Below are positions 6,201-11,480 of a stretch of 12,455 bases of DNA, in pieces. Position numbers and translations under genes: made by a program. Location of the stretch: assembly GCA_937922175.1 (NCBI GenBank), contig CAKZUU010000172.1, forward strand, positions 1-12,455, given 5' to 3'. The notes under the pieces are model-generated. The model was not told the DNA's origin. It made no database searches and was given only the letters and a program-made list of their open reading frames with translations. Origin of the DNA: an uncultured Gemmataceae bacterium (lineage in GTDB: Bacteria > Planctomycetota > Planctomycetia > Gemmatales > Gemmataceae). Within the stretch, counting starts at the first letter, position 1. Each line of letters begins with the position of its first letter.

Positions 6201-7602
6201 CAGCCGGGACACCGACGGCGACGCGGTGTCCGACTTCGACGAGGTGCGAGGATACAGGATCACGCTCCGCAATCCGCCCGCTGGGTCCCCCGCGGAAATC
6301 TCTGTCACCACGAACCCAGCCAACCCCGACACGGACGGCGACTCCGTGCCCGATGGCGTCGAGCGGCGGCTGGGCGGCAACCCGACCGACCCTACCGACC
6401 GCGACCGCTTCGCCGACGACGACCGCGACGGCCTGGCCAACATCGAGGAGACCGAAGGCTGGTACGTGACCTATTACCTCGTCAGCACGAACCCTCTGAT
6501 CCGGGGGACACCGGTCACGGTGCACGTCACCTCCGACCCGCACAACGCGGACACCGACGGTGACGGCATCCTCGACGGCGAGGAAAGGCGGCTGCTCCTG
6601 CACCCCCGCAGTCTCGACACCGACGGCGACGGACTGACCGACTTCCAGGAAGTTCGCGGCTTTCTGCTCCGTGACCTGGGAGTCAACTGGACCAACCCGC
6701 TCGATGCCGACACCGACCACGACATGCGGACCGATGGCGACGAGGCCGAACTGGTCGATATCGAATCGAAGCGATGGATCGTGCGGCCGGTTGGTAAGGC
6801 CCCGTACCGCGTCTTTAGCAATCCGCTCATGGCCGACGCCGACTTCGACGGCATCGTCGATGGCGCCGAATTCAACTGGAACGGCGGCCGGTATCGCTCC
6901 GACCCGAACAACGCGAACACCGACGGCGACGGTCGCACCGACGGCGAGGAATGGAGCATGGGGCTCAACCCGTTGGTGGAAGACTTCCTGGTCACGGTGG
7001 TTTATAGCAGCCTCGTGATCACGAAGGACGGCGACGACAATACCGATTATCCCGGGCCGGAGGACGCTGGTGATTACGACTTCAATTTTAACGTCCGCTT
7101 GCCCTCCGACACTTCCCTAACGGGTCTGTCCGATCCCGTCACCGTCGTCAGTCGGGAGTCTCTCATCGGCATCCTGCCGCCAACAACCGACACGAGAGAA
7201 CCGCTGTCGATCAACAGTAACAATGGCTGGTTGCAGATGAGGGACGACCAGAAAAGCAATCTCGACCTGGAATACTGGTTCCGAAATCATGGGGGGATTG
7301 GCAGACGTTCTATTTCCTTCAGCTTGGCGAAACACCAGCGTTTCTCCGTGGAGGGGTTCGTCGACGAGATTGACCTCGGACCAGGCGATTGGAAGGTCCA
7401 GGTCAAGTTTGGAGGGATCGAAGGGCTGAAGGCCAAGAAGGACGGCGGTGCCATGGTTCGGTCGGTCTTTAATGGTTCGAGCCTGGTTGAGGGTTCGATT
7501 ATCGAGCTGACATTTGAGTTCGACGATTTGAGCAACTTCTTCTTCGGGAACGCCGCCGGCAACATCAACGGCCGAGTGACGGCATTTATCATCGTAAGCT
7601 AA
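3214..7602 (+). CDS. Giant exported protein with PA/binary-toxin-B-like core and TSP3 repeats
   Basis: 1462 residues from ATG 3214, with GGAGG 8 bases upstream. An in-frame start at 3091 would add 41 low-complexity residues and is rejected. Order of parts: basic N-terminus and planctomycete export motif FEPLEGRIAPA (29-39); CSLREA-like beta-helix start (41-135, FGPGSLRAAVAAAN); two Ig-like domains of SbsA/Big_5 type (about 145-340); five thrombospondin type 3 calcium repeats (362-480); a region resembling domain 2 of anthrax protective antigen and clostridial binary-toxin B subunits (487-900); about ten more calcium repeats (920-1250); an unrecognised beta-rich C-terminus (1257-1462). Supporting PA-like blocks are DTDEDGLPDHVEQRGWRV (362), NPLVA (487), Ser/Thr-rich 510-605, ARM...FLKNAST (629-642), ITLRQAL (804-810) and LTPKSDVKLVF. 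It probably acts outside the cytoplasm and binds calcium. Pore formation is a hypothesis. No PA14 domain, furin-like site or C-terminal sorting signal was found. It could instead be a non-lytic surface protein that borrowed the fold. Confidence 0.88.
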   Translation: MFNRSWIRKLFARPSHTISKAPARFRPRFEPLEGRIAPAVFTVTSLANFGPGSLRAAVAAANLNPGHDEILFADGLEGTIEVARSGPISITDSLTISGPGEDKLVVRGVGSKVFKIAPDVEDPTITGLTIQNGRNIPRSWSRPLLESVTVLDNRTLVLQFNQPLRKHAARAESYVIPGLTVEKAQLINGLNRVVLTTSPQESINYNVFLNNLRSLRGWLVTVPNGAGVFKGSTRSSVSMDATPPRVTGAVSTSNTNVVVSFSKPMSDSAINIANYSIVQASANGESAVVLVKDAEFLDETRTAVKLTTFSQNALNFVVTVVNVQDQAGNPPAPAQLSPGGLMIDPSRATFHGTGPQQSEVEDTDEDGLPDHVEQRGWRVTVKLASGETRSWWVTSDPREADTDGDDLSDAVELQLASDPRNADTDGDLLSDFQEYNEIFSDHLKQDSDGDGVDDGTEFVGIGSSPTHADTDGDGISDGDEIISANRNPLVADLPTPTIEIGDINLALDVRFTETTSTGTRELQSKSVTSTLSQSANQKYSNTNSNTQEAFSKLSASTEFTIDPSLFGFLLGGGTEFETSVGLEVGWTGSWTFSQTSESEQATQRAYEESLQTDAERTVGSTLERTVTGARMQVTVFLKNASTMAFNIRNLQLTAFLYDPSEPTRLVPVATLLPESAPAEGFNLGPLVPERGPFIFANDSIFPSQVETLMKNPSGLVFRISNFDIIDEAGRNFAFASQDVTDRTTSLVIDYGGTDSDGDGEGDLTEYNRVAVASGRIVIDTNGDDRVDQNDRRVVFDRAGVHVGITLRQALANMRLKEYDESVTPSRSLSEEQLRNSYSIVKDPVSGYERIFRIRTVARESGLAKAWEILTPTGLVRPKTLDDVILTPKSDVKLVFVQDLDSDRLPGNLEFLYGTSDQNRDTDGDGLDDRFEALIGWRVDLGPLGSRHVFSSPTLADTDGDGLGDDEEAPGDLDRDSAGLIIRANRSGPTDVVTDPRSRDTDGDAVSDFDEVRGYRITLRNPPAGSPAEISVTTNPANPDTDGDSVPDGVERRLGGNPTDPTDRDRFADDDRDGLANIEETEGWYVTYYLVSTNPLIRGTPVTVHVTSDPHNADTDGDGILDGEERRLLLHPRSLDTDGDGLTDFQEVRGFLLRDLGVNWTNPLDADTDHDMRTDGDEAELVDIESKRWIVRPVGKAPYRVFSNPLMADADFDGIVDGAEFNWNGGRYRSDPNNANTDGDGRTDGEEWSMGLNPLVEDFLVTVVYSSLVITKDGDDNTDYPGPEDAGDYDFNFNVRLPSDTSLTGLSDPVTVVSRESLIGILPPTTDTREPLSINSNNGWLQMRDDQKSNLDLEYWFRNHGGIGRRSISFSLAKHQRFSVEGFVDEIDLGPGDWKVQVKFGGIEGLKAKKDGGAMVRSVFNGSSLVEGSIIELTFEFDDLSNFFFGNAAGNINGRVTAFIIVS
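4297..4653 (+). repeat. First thrombospondin type 3 calcium-repeat block (five units)
   Basis: Five Asp-rich loops of the form D-x-D-x-D-G-x-x-D-x-x-E start at residues 362, 401, 423, 446 and 469 of the giant protein. The first is followed by G-W-R-V and then W-V-T-S-D-P, as in the calcium domain 1' of anthrax protective antigen (there G-Y-T-V and later A-S-D-P). Some units lack one ligand (DTDGDDLSD, DTDGDLLSD). At DNA level they share variants of GACACCGACGGCGACGG. These loops should bind calcium and stiffen the chain. Confidence 0.85.
4672..5913 (+). other. Region resembling PA / binary-toxin B domain 2 (pore-forming fold)
   Basis: Residues 487-900 of the giant protein. Features seen in order: NPLVA junction right after the calcium loops; T-x-x-I-x-x-x-x-I-x-L strand; Ser/Thr/Asn-rich segment 510-552; hydrophobic Gly-rich SLFGFLLGGG (564-573); strand 576-593 in which V580, L582, V584, W586, W590 and F592 alternate with polar residues; ARMQVTVFLKNAST (629-642); LGPL, then PSQ; RRVVF (791-795); ITLRQAL (804-810); LTPKSDVKLVF. 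From memory, protective antigen and iota-toxin Ib have blocks in the same order (PLVAAYP, Ser/Thr-rich, AR/AY...NTGTAP, MTLKEAL or LTIGEAI, KMNI). A calcium-loop-like DSDGDGEGD (754-762) and an EF-hand-like DTNGDDRVD are inserted here. Homology is inferred from remembered sequences, not aligned. Confidence 0.6.
5971..6969 (+). repeat. Second thrombospondin type 3 block with PA-domain-1'-like modules
   Basis: About ten Asp-rich loops start near residues 920, 956, 999, 1039, 1068, 1113, 1135, 1166, 1208 and 1235. Several are followed by an aromatic Gly-x-x-V motif and a strand leading to S/T-x-P and the next loop: GWRV after 920, GYRI after 999, GWYV after 1068, GFLL after 1135, and RWIV after 1166. 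So the array is built of modules of about 65-80 residues rather than a simple loop repeat. Near-identical DNA (GACACCGACGGCGACGGTCT at 5971 and 6079) suggests fairly recent unit duplication or conversion. Confidence 0.8.
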
Positions 7603-7654
7603 CCTGGTCCAAGGCCCATCAGGGGGATTCTGGCACACTTTTCAACCGTTGGGA

Positions 7655-7686
7655 GGGGGGGTAGCACCGCTGGCTAGCACCCCCCC
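7655..7686 (+). terminator. G/C-run hairpin after the giant gene
   Basis: Seven G (7655-7661) can pair with seven C (7680-7686). TAGC/GCTA (7662-7665, 7673-7676) extends the stem past a 3-base bulge, closing a 7-base loop. It begins 52 bases after the stop at 7602. No T-run follows, so it would be a non-classical terminator or a 3'-end stabiliser. Confidence 0.4.
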
Positions 7687-7729
7687 ACCGGCCCGACAGC
7701 GATCGCACGGGGTCTGCACACCTGGCTCG
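7681..7729 (+). repeat. Direct repeat, downstream copy
   Basis: Second copy of the sequence at 3114-3164, with the 19-base perfect core at 7687-7705 and a diverged right half. It overlaps the C-run arm of the hairpin at 7655-7686, just as the upstream copy overlaps a hairpin arm. No start codon, ribosome site or gene follows it in the way ATG 3214 follows the upstream copy. Confidence 0.7.
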
Positions 7730-7768
7730 GCAACCTGACCCGCGTGCTCTTGCCGGGACGCGCTTTCT

Positions 7769-7840
7769 ACATCTGGGGCGGCTCCGCGAACCTCAGCATC
7801 GGCGGCTCGTTGCCGAGATTCATGGAGCCACCCCAGATGT
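7769..7840. repeat. Long inverted repeat, possible bidirectional terminator
   Basis: ACATCTGGGGCGGCTCC at 7769-7785 is complementary to GGAGCCACCCCAGATGT at 7824-7840 with a single mismatch (a G-U pair in RNA), enclosing 38 bases that can fold further (CTCG/CGAG). It sits 97 bases beyond the end of the Hsp70 gene on the minus strand and 166 bases beyond the giant gene on the plus strand. No target-site duplication or transposase is visible, so a bidirectional terminator is the simplest reading. Confidence 0.45.
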
Positions 7841-7860
7841 CAAACGGCCGGCCAGGTTGC

Positions 7861-7891
7861 AAAAAAACGCGGGCGATCCTGGTGAACCAGG
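7861..7891 (-). terminator. Possible terminator of the Hsp70 gene
   Basis: On the minus strand, 46 bases after the stop of the Hsp70 gene, CCTGG/CCAGG (7878-7891, loop TTCA) forms a short hairpin. A run of seven T follows (A7861-7867 on the plus strand). The T-run begins about 10 bases after the stem, farther than in a standard intrinsic terminator, so the call is tentative. Confidence 0.35.
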
Positions 7892-7937
7892 CGTCGTTCC
7901 GGAAGCGGCGGCCCGCACGCTCCGCACGGCCGGCGGG

Positions 7938-10775
7938 TCACTCTCGGCTCTCGGCCAAACGAAGCCCGATCGGCAGCGATTCGCCAAACAGGCGCTGGCG
8001 ATCCTCGGTTTGTGTGTCAATGACCTCCATCACCATACGCTGCCATTCGGCAGGGGCTTGGTTCTCACGTAATCGATCATGAACACGTTGGGCGTGCAAT
8101 TCATCGATGTCGATGGCTCGCTGCCCCGTGCGTCGTGCCCATTGAGCGAGACAATAACACCAAGCTAACCGATCATTATCATTAGTCGGGGTGATCGTTA
8201 TCAGTTGATCGAGCCAGCTCTCGATCACATGAGGATGAATGATAGAATTCATCGGTCCGTAGAGAAGAGCTCTTGCTCCCAATCGGGTGAGCGACCAGAA
8301 AGCATATGTTGGGAACGGAGGCTGTGAGATTTGTTTAAGCAATATCTCAGCGAGAGATTGCTTATGTTTCGGGTCGATGCGTTCGAGGCTGGCAATAGCG
8401 CGCCACATCTCGGCTAATTCATTGGCTCCCGGTTTGATGACGACTTTTCCACGAGGCATCAGAATGGGTCGAAGTCGATCAAAGAGGCTGTGTTGCTGTG
8501 CACCGTTCAAACCACCGGCCACGCGGCGCCACATGATCCAAACGTCGGCACCGCCCTCGCCACCGGGGGGGACGGGTTTGCCGGTTGCGTCGTTCCGGGG
8601 AGCGTGCATCAGTTTCCATAATTGCTCGACCCGAAATCGATCCAGAGAATCGCCGAAACCAGGTCGGAGGCAAAATCCGGCGAGATGATACCAGCGGGAA
8701 GTTCGCTGCGGCGAACGTCGTCGGGCGTCAGCGATTTCAAGGAGAAATTCCCACAACCGTCGGCACAAACCGGTGGGCCAACGGTCGCGGGATGCTTCGA
8801 GCACCGTTTCTAAGGCTTTGGTCAGTTCGTTCGGGGCGGGCTGCGATTCTCCCGTGGCCGAAAACGTTCCGCGGATCAACTGGGCGGCCTGTTGAATTTG
8901 CGATTCGGGCCAGACGTCGGTCGGTTGAGCCGAGCTTTCTTCAGGTTTGTCCGAAGCACCGGGCTGCACCAAATCACGAACATTAAATTCGAGTCGCCAA
9001 CGATTGTTCTGATCCTTCGAGACACAAAACAGTTCGAGGGTGCCTATCTCGGTGCTGCGGGTGAGCAGGGTCACGGGCACATGTTTGACGCCGGCACTCC
9101 GTTTGCCTCCTCGCAGAACCGTTTGGAGAGGTGGTAACTGTAGAAGTTGGTGGGGAGAGAGTTTTAAAACCTGGCCCGGCTTGTCTTCGGCCCGCACCGT
9201 CGAACTATAGAGAGGGAATTGGACAGGTTGCCCCAGCGATAGTTCAAGAACCGGGGCCGGAAGTTCGATTTCCGTGCCTTCTTCCAGCCCCTGCGGAGCG
9301 ACACACAGCACGTTCACTTTTTTGTCAAGGGGTGATCGGCTTTCGGAATCGGCAGAGGTGGCGATGGCCGGTGCGGACATTCCGACACCGATGTAGTAGG
9401 ATCGTGGGATTCCGCCGCCGATGCGTCGTCCCCCGATGTGGCGCAACCAAGCGAAGGAAGCAGCGCCCCAAGCGACCGCCAAGTCGAGCGAGGGGTTGGT
9501 CAGGCGAATGGGCTGCCAATCAGGCCCGTACCATTCCTGCATCACCTCCAGGAGTCGTTGCTGTAAGACGGCAGGTTGGAAGACTCCTCCGTTAAACAAG
9601 ACGGCATCGGGAGGTGTGGGCGAGTGAGCAGCGAGAAAGGCAGCCAAATGCCGCGTCATCGCGGGGTCGCGGACATAGGGGAGACCCATTTCATGGAGAC
9701 CGGTTGGAGCACCACGTGAGGGGATCGCCTGTCGAGGAGTGGAGGGGAAGAATCCATCGACGATGATTTGCCGCACTTCGGCAGGAGTTAGCTCAGTGTG
9801 CCGTGCGCCGCCGACGACGGCCCGTCCGCGTCCCATGATCGTGACGGGCATCGAAGGGGGGGCGTCTGGCCTCAGGAGGGTCTCTTTCGCGAGTCGGCAG
9901 GCTTGCACCAAGGAGGCATATTGGGCCGCATCGAGCTTGCCTGCCTGGGGGATCTTGGCCTCGACGGCCTTGGCCAAGGCGAGGTCCATGTTGTCGCCAC
10001 CGAGCAGGAGGTGATCGCCGACGGCCTCACGAATAAAGGCGAGCTCGCCGCTTTGTTCGCCAACGCGAATGAGACTGAAATCGGTGGTGCCGCCGCCAAC
10101 GTCCACGACCAGACAAAGCATGCCAGGTCTCAATTGTTGGATTTCCTGACCGGGGTGCAGGGCCAACCAACAGTAGAACGCCGCTTGAGGCTCCTCCAAC
10201 AGGGTGACGTGTTCCAAGCCGGCACGCTGCGCCGCCTCCATGGTAAGATTTCGTGCGACATCGTCGAACGAGGCAGGGACAGTCAGGACGATCGTTTGTT
10301 TTTCCAAGCGGTCGTCGACGGAAGAGGCTCGGGTATGATTCCAGGCATCGACGAAATGGCGGAGATACCGCGTGGAAACTTCCAGAGGGGAGAGACGAGA
10401 AACCTCGGGAGGGGCCGACCAAGGGAGGAGGGGGGCGGTTCGGTCGACCCCGGCATGACAGAGCCAGGATTTGGCCGAGGAGACCAGGCGGCCGGGAATT
10501 CGGCCGCCGTGGTTGCGGGCAAACTCGCCGATGACATGCGGCGGGTTCTCGTCCCAGGGTAATTTGGTCGAGCCGCTGGGCAAATCGTGAGGTCCGGGGA
10601 GATAGAGGAACGACGGTAGCAACGGGCGTTGGCCCATCTCGCCGGGTTGCACCAGTTGGGGCACCGCGAAGGTCTGAATCGGTGGACGGCCCGAGCGGCC
10701 AGCTGTGAGCGAATCCACGAAGGCCAAGGCACTGTTGGTCGTCCCCAAGTCGATTCCCACCAAATATCGTGGCAT
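7938..10775 (-). CDS. Hsp70-family protein with C-terminal DUF3731-like region
   Basis: 945 residues from ATG 10775 (MPRYLVGIDLGTTN). An ATG 12 bases earlier (10787) would add four residues but has its AGG touching the start; the inner ATG has AAGGA 11 bases upstream. The N-terminal ATPase (about 1-410) shows phosphate-1 GIDLGTTN (7-14), a VPASFDDVARN block (166-176), phosphate-2 VDVGGGTTDF (224-233), GGDNMD (259-264) and the adenosine-site motif LFNGGVF (393-399). A canonical DnaK substrate lid is not seen. The rest resembles DUF3731, the domain of DnaK-related proteins, ending in helical segments rich in Trp and Arg. It probably works as an ATP-driven chaperone-like cytoplasmic protein of unknown client. 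No DnaJ or GrpE gene is adjacent. It is transcribed alone, convergent with the giant gene and divergent from the lipoprotein gene. Confidence 0.92.
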   Translation of the reverse strand: MPRYLVGIDLGTTNSALAFVDSLTAGRSGRPPIQTFAVPQLVQPGEMGQRPLLPSFLYLPGPHDLPSGSTKLPWDENPPHVIGEFARNHGGRIPGRLVSSAKSWLCHAGVDRTAPLLPWSAPPEVSRLSPLEVSTRYLRHFVDAWNHTRASSVDDRLEKQTIVLTVPASFDDVARNLTMEAAQRAGLEHVTLLEEPQAAFYCWLALHPGQEIQQLRPGMLCLVVDVGGGTTDFSLIRVGEQSGELAFIREAVGDHLLLGGDNMDLALAKAVEAKIPQAGKLDAAQYASLVQACRLAKETLLRPDAPPSMPVTIMGRGRAVVGGARHTELTPAEVRQIIVDGFFPSTPRQAIPSRGAPTGLHEMGLPYVRDPAMTRHLAAFLAAHSPTPPDAVLFNGGVFQPAVLQQRLLEVMQEWYGPDWQPIRLTNPSLDLAVAWGAASFAWLRHIGGRRIGGGIPRSYYIGVGMSAPAIATSADSESRSPLDKKVNVLCVAPQGLEEGTEIELPAPVLELSLGQPVQFPLYSSTVRAEDKPGQVLKLSPHQLLQLPPLQTVLRGGKRSAGVKHVPVTLLTRSTEIGTLELFCVSKDQNNRWRLEFNVRDLVQPGASDKPEESSAQPTDVWPESQIQQAAQLIRGTFSATGESQPAPNELTKALETVLEASRDRWPTGLCRRLWEFLLEIADARRRSPQRTSRWYHLAGFCLRPGFGDSLDRFRVEQLWKLMHAPRNDATGKPVPPGGEGGADVWIMWRRVAGGLNGAQQHSLFDRLRPILMPRGKVVIKPGANELAEMWRAIASLERIDPKHKQSLAEILLKQISQPPFPTYAFWSLTRLGARALLYGPMNSIIHPHVIESWLDQLITITPTNDNDRLAWCYCLAQWARRTGQRAIDIDELHAQRVHDRLRENQAPAEWQRMVMEVIDTQTEDRQRLFGESLPIGLRLAESRE

Positions 10776-10868
10776 ACAGGCGTCCATCCTTCAGCACCAA
10801 CGTTCCACCAAATCCGACGCTTTTGTTGCTCTTGTATCTCTTCAGAAAATTGTTATGGTTTTGCGACC
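10776..10868. promoter_or_regulatory. Divergent promoter region between Hsp70 and lipoprotein genes
   Basis: Ninety-three bases must serve two opposite genes. For the plus strand, TTGTAT (10832-10837) and TATGGT (10854-10859) are spaced by 16 bases and resemble a sigma-70 promoter. The -10 box ends 9 bases before ATG 10869, and no Shine-Dalgarno is present, so the mRNA could be leaderless or nearly so. No convincing minus-strand promoter was identified. No CIRCE-type inverted repeat (heat-shock operator) was seen. Confidence 0.3.
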
Positions 10869-11402
10869 ATGACGAGGGATAGCTGGCGCTTGGGATGGCT
10901 GGTGGCTGCCGGCGTCGCGCTCAGCCAGACCGGCTGTTTGATGTTAGCAGCCGGTGCGGTGGGCGGGGGCGTGGCGGCGTTAGGGATCAAGCGGGGCACT
11001 GTCGCCCGAACGTACCCCGCCAGCATCGAAGAGACGACGACAGCTGTGCAAGCGGCCCTGTCTGATCTCGGTCTGCCGATCGAACGCCCACGCCTCAGCA
11101 AAAATCTGGCGGAAATCGATAGCACCCTCGACGATGGAAGCCCGGTCTTTCTCACGGTTCGCTCCGAACCACGGGAATGGCCCAACGATCCGCCGCTGTC
11201 GCGGGTCGAAGTGCACATCAAGCTGTTCGGCGATCGCCCGAGGAGCGAACGCATCTTGGAGCGGGTGGAGTATCGGTTGAAAAATCCCGCTCCGACCGCT
11301 CCGAGTCCAGGTACCTTCACGCCGCCGTCACCCTCACCTGTTGTCGGTGCCCCGATTTCGCAGACCGAGGAGCCGGAATTGGCTCCCAGCAAATCTCCCT
11401 GA
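10869..11402 (+). CDS. Small DUF3568-like lipoprotein
   Basis: 177 residues from ATG 10869. It has a basic N-terminus and a hydrophobic stretch, then the lipobox-like SQTGC with Cys23, followed by a Gly/Ala-rich segment (GAVGGGVAALGI). The middle (about 44-138) resembles DUF3568: the pattern A-S-x-E-x-T-x-x-A-V-Q-A-A-L-x-D-L-G-L-P, an A-E-I-D-S-T-L-D-D-G strand, a V-x-V-H-I-K-L-F-G-D strand and a final helix. These proteins are small outer-envelope lipoproteins with no assigned function. The tail (139-177) is rich in Pro and Ser. The lipobox is not ideal (Gln at -3). No Shine-Dalgarno precedes the start. It may share transcription with the MfnF-like gene 78 bases downstream. Confidence 0.82.
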   Translation: MTRDSWRLGWLVAAGVALSQTGCLMLAAGAVGGGVAALGIKRGTVARTYPASIEETTTAVQAALSDLGLPIERPRLSKNLAEIDSTLDDGSPVFLTVRSEPREWPNDPPLSRVEVHIKLFGDRPRSERILERVEYRLKNPAPTAPSPGTFTPPSPSPVVGAPISQTEEPELAPSKSP

Positions 11403-11480
11403 ATCGAACCTTGCCGGGGCCGATCTTTTCTGGCATGTCTCGCGGCCATGTCCAGGGTCGCTTGCGTATATTAAGACGGT
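11403..11480 (+). promoter_or_regulatory. Short spacer before the MfnF-like gene with a -10-like box
   Basis: TATATT at 11467-11472 ends 8 bases before ATG 11481. No good Shine-Dalgarno lies between (only AAGACGG, too close). No clear -35 box was found. It could be a near-leaderless promoter, or the gene may simply be read from upstream. Confidence 0.2.

Larger units (their letters stand above)
7603..7937. other. 335-bp convergent intergenic region with hairpins, no gene
   Basis: This region separates the stops of two converging genes. It holds a G-run/C-run hairpin (7655-7686), the second copy of the flanking repeat (7681-7729), a 17-bp inverted repeat (7769-7840) and a small hairpin with an A-run (7861-7891). 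An open frame starts at 7744 on the plus strand but runs far into the antisense of the Hsp70 gene and has no recognisable product. The likely role is transcript termination from both sides. Confidence 0.6.

Noticed and set aside
4069..6720. Long minus-strand open frames (up to 338 codons) opposite the giant gene
   Set aside because: They are low-complexity mirror products of the Asp-Gly repeat codons, rich in Val-Gly-Val runs, with no ribosome sites and no family features.
4297..6969. CRISPR-like or microsatellite array
   Set aside because: The regular short DNA repeats are in frame and encode calcium loops; spacing varies and there are no unique spacers of constant length.
3114..7729. Composite transposon or insertion sequence flanked by direct repeats
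   Set aside because: No transposase or integrase, no terminal inverted repeats at the ends and no short target duplication were found; the repeats are imperfect outside the core.
7744..8082. 112-codon plus-strand frame in the convergent gap
   Set aside because: It runs into the antisense of the Hsp70 gene, has no ribosome site and contains the inverted repeat. A faint resemblance of its first residues to an export N-terminus is too weak to call a pseudogene.
9798..10800. Open frames of about 255 codons overlapping the Hsp70 gene (antisense and alternate frame)
   Set aside because: The Hsp70 frame carries unmistakable motifs; the others are shadows of high-GC coding sequence.
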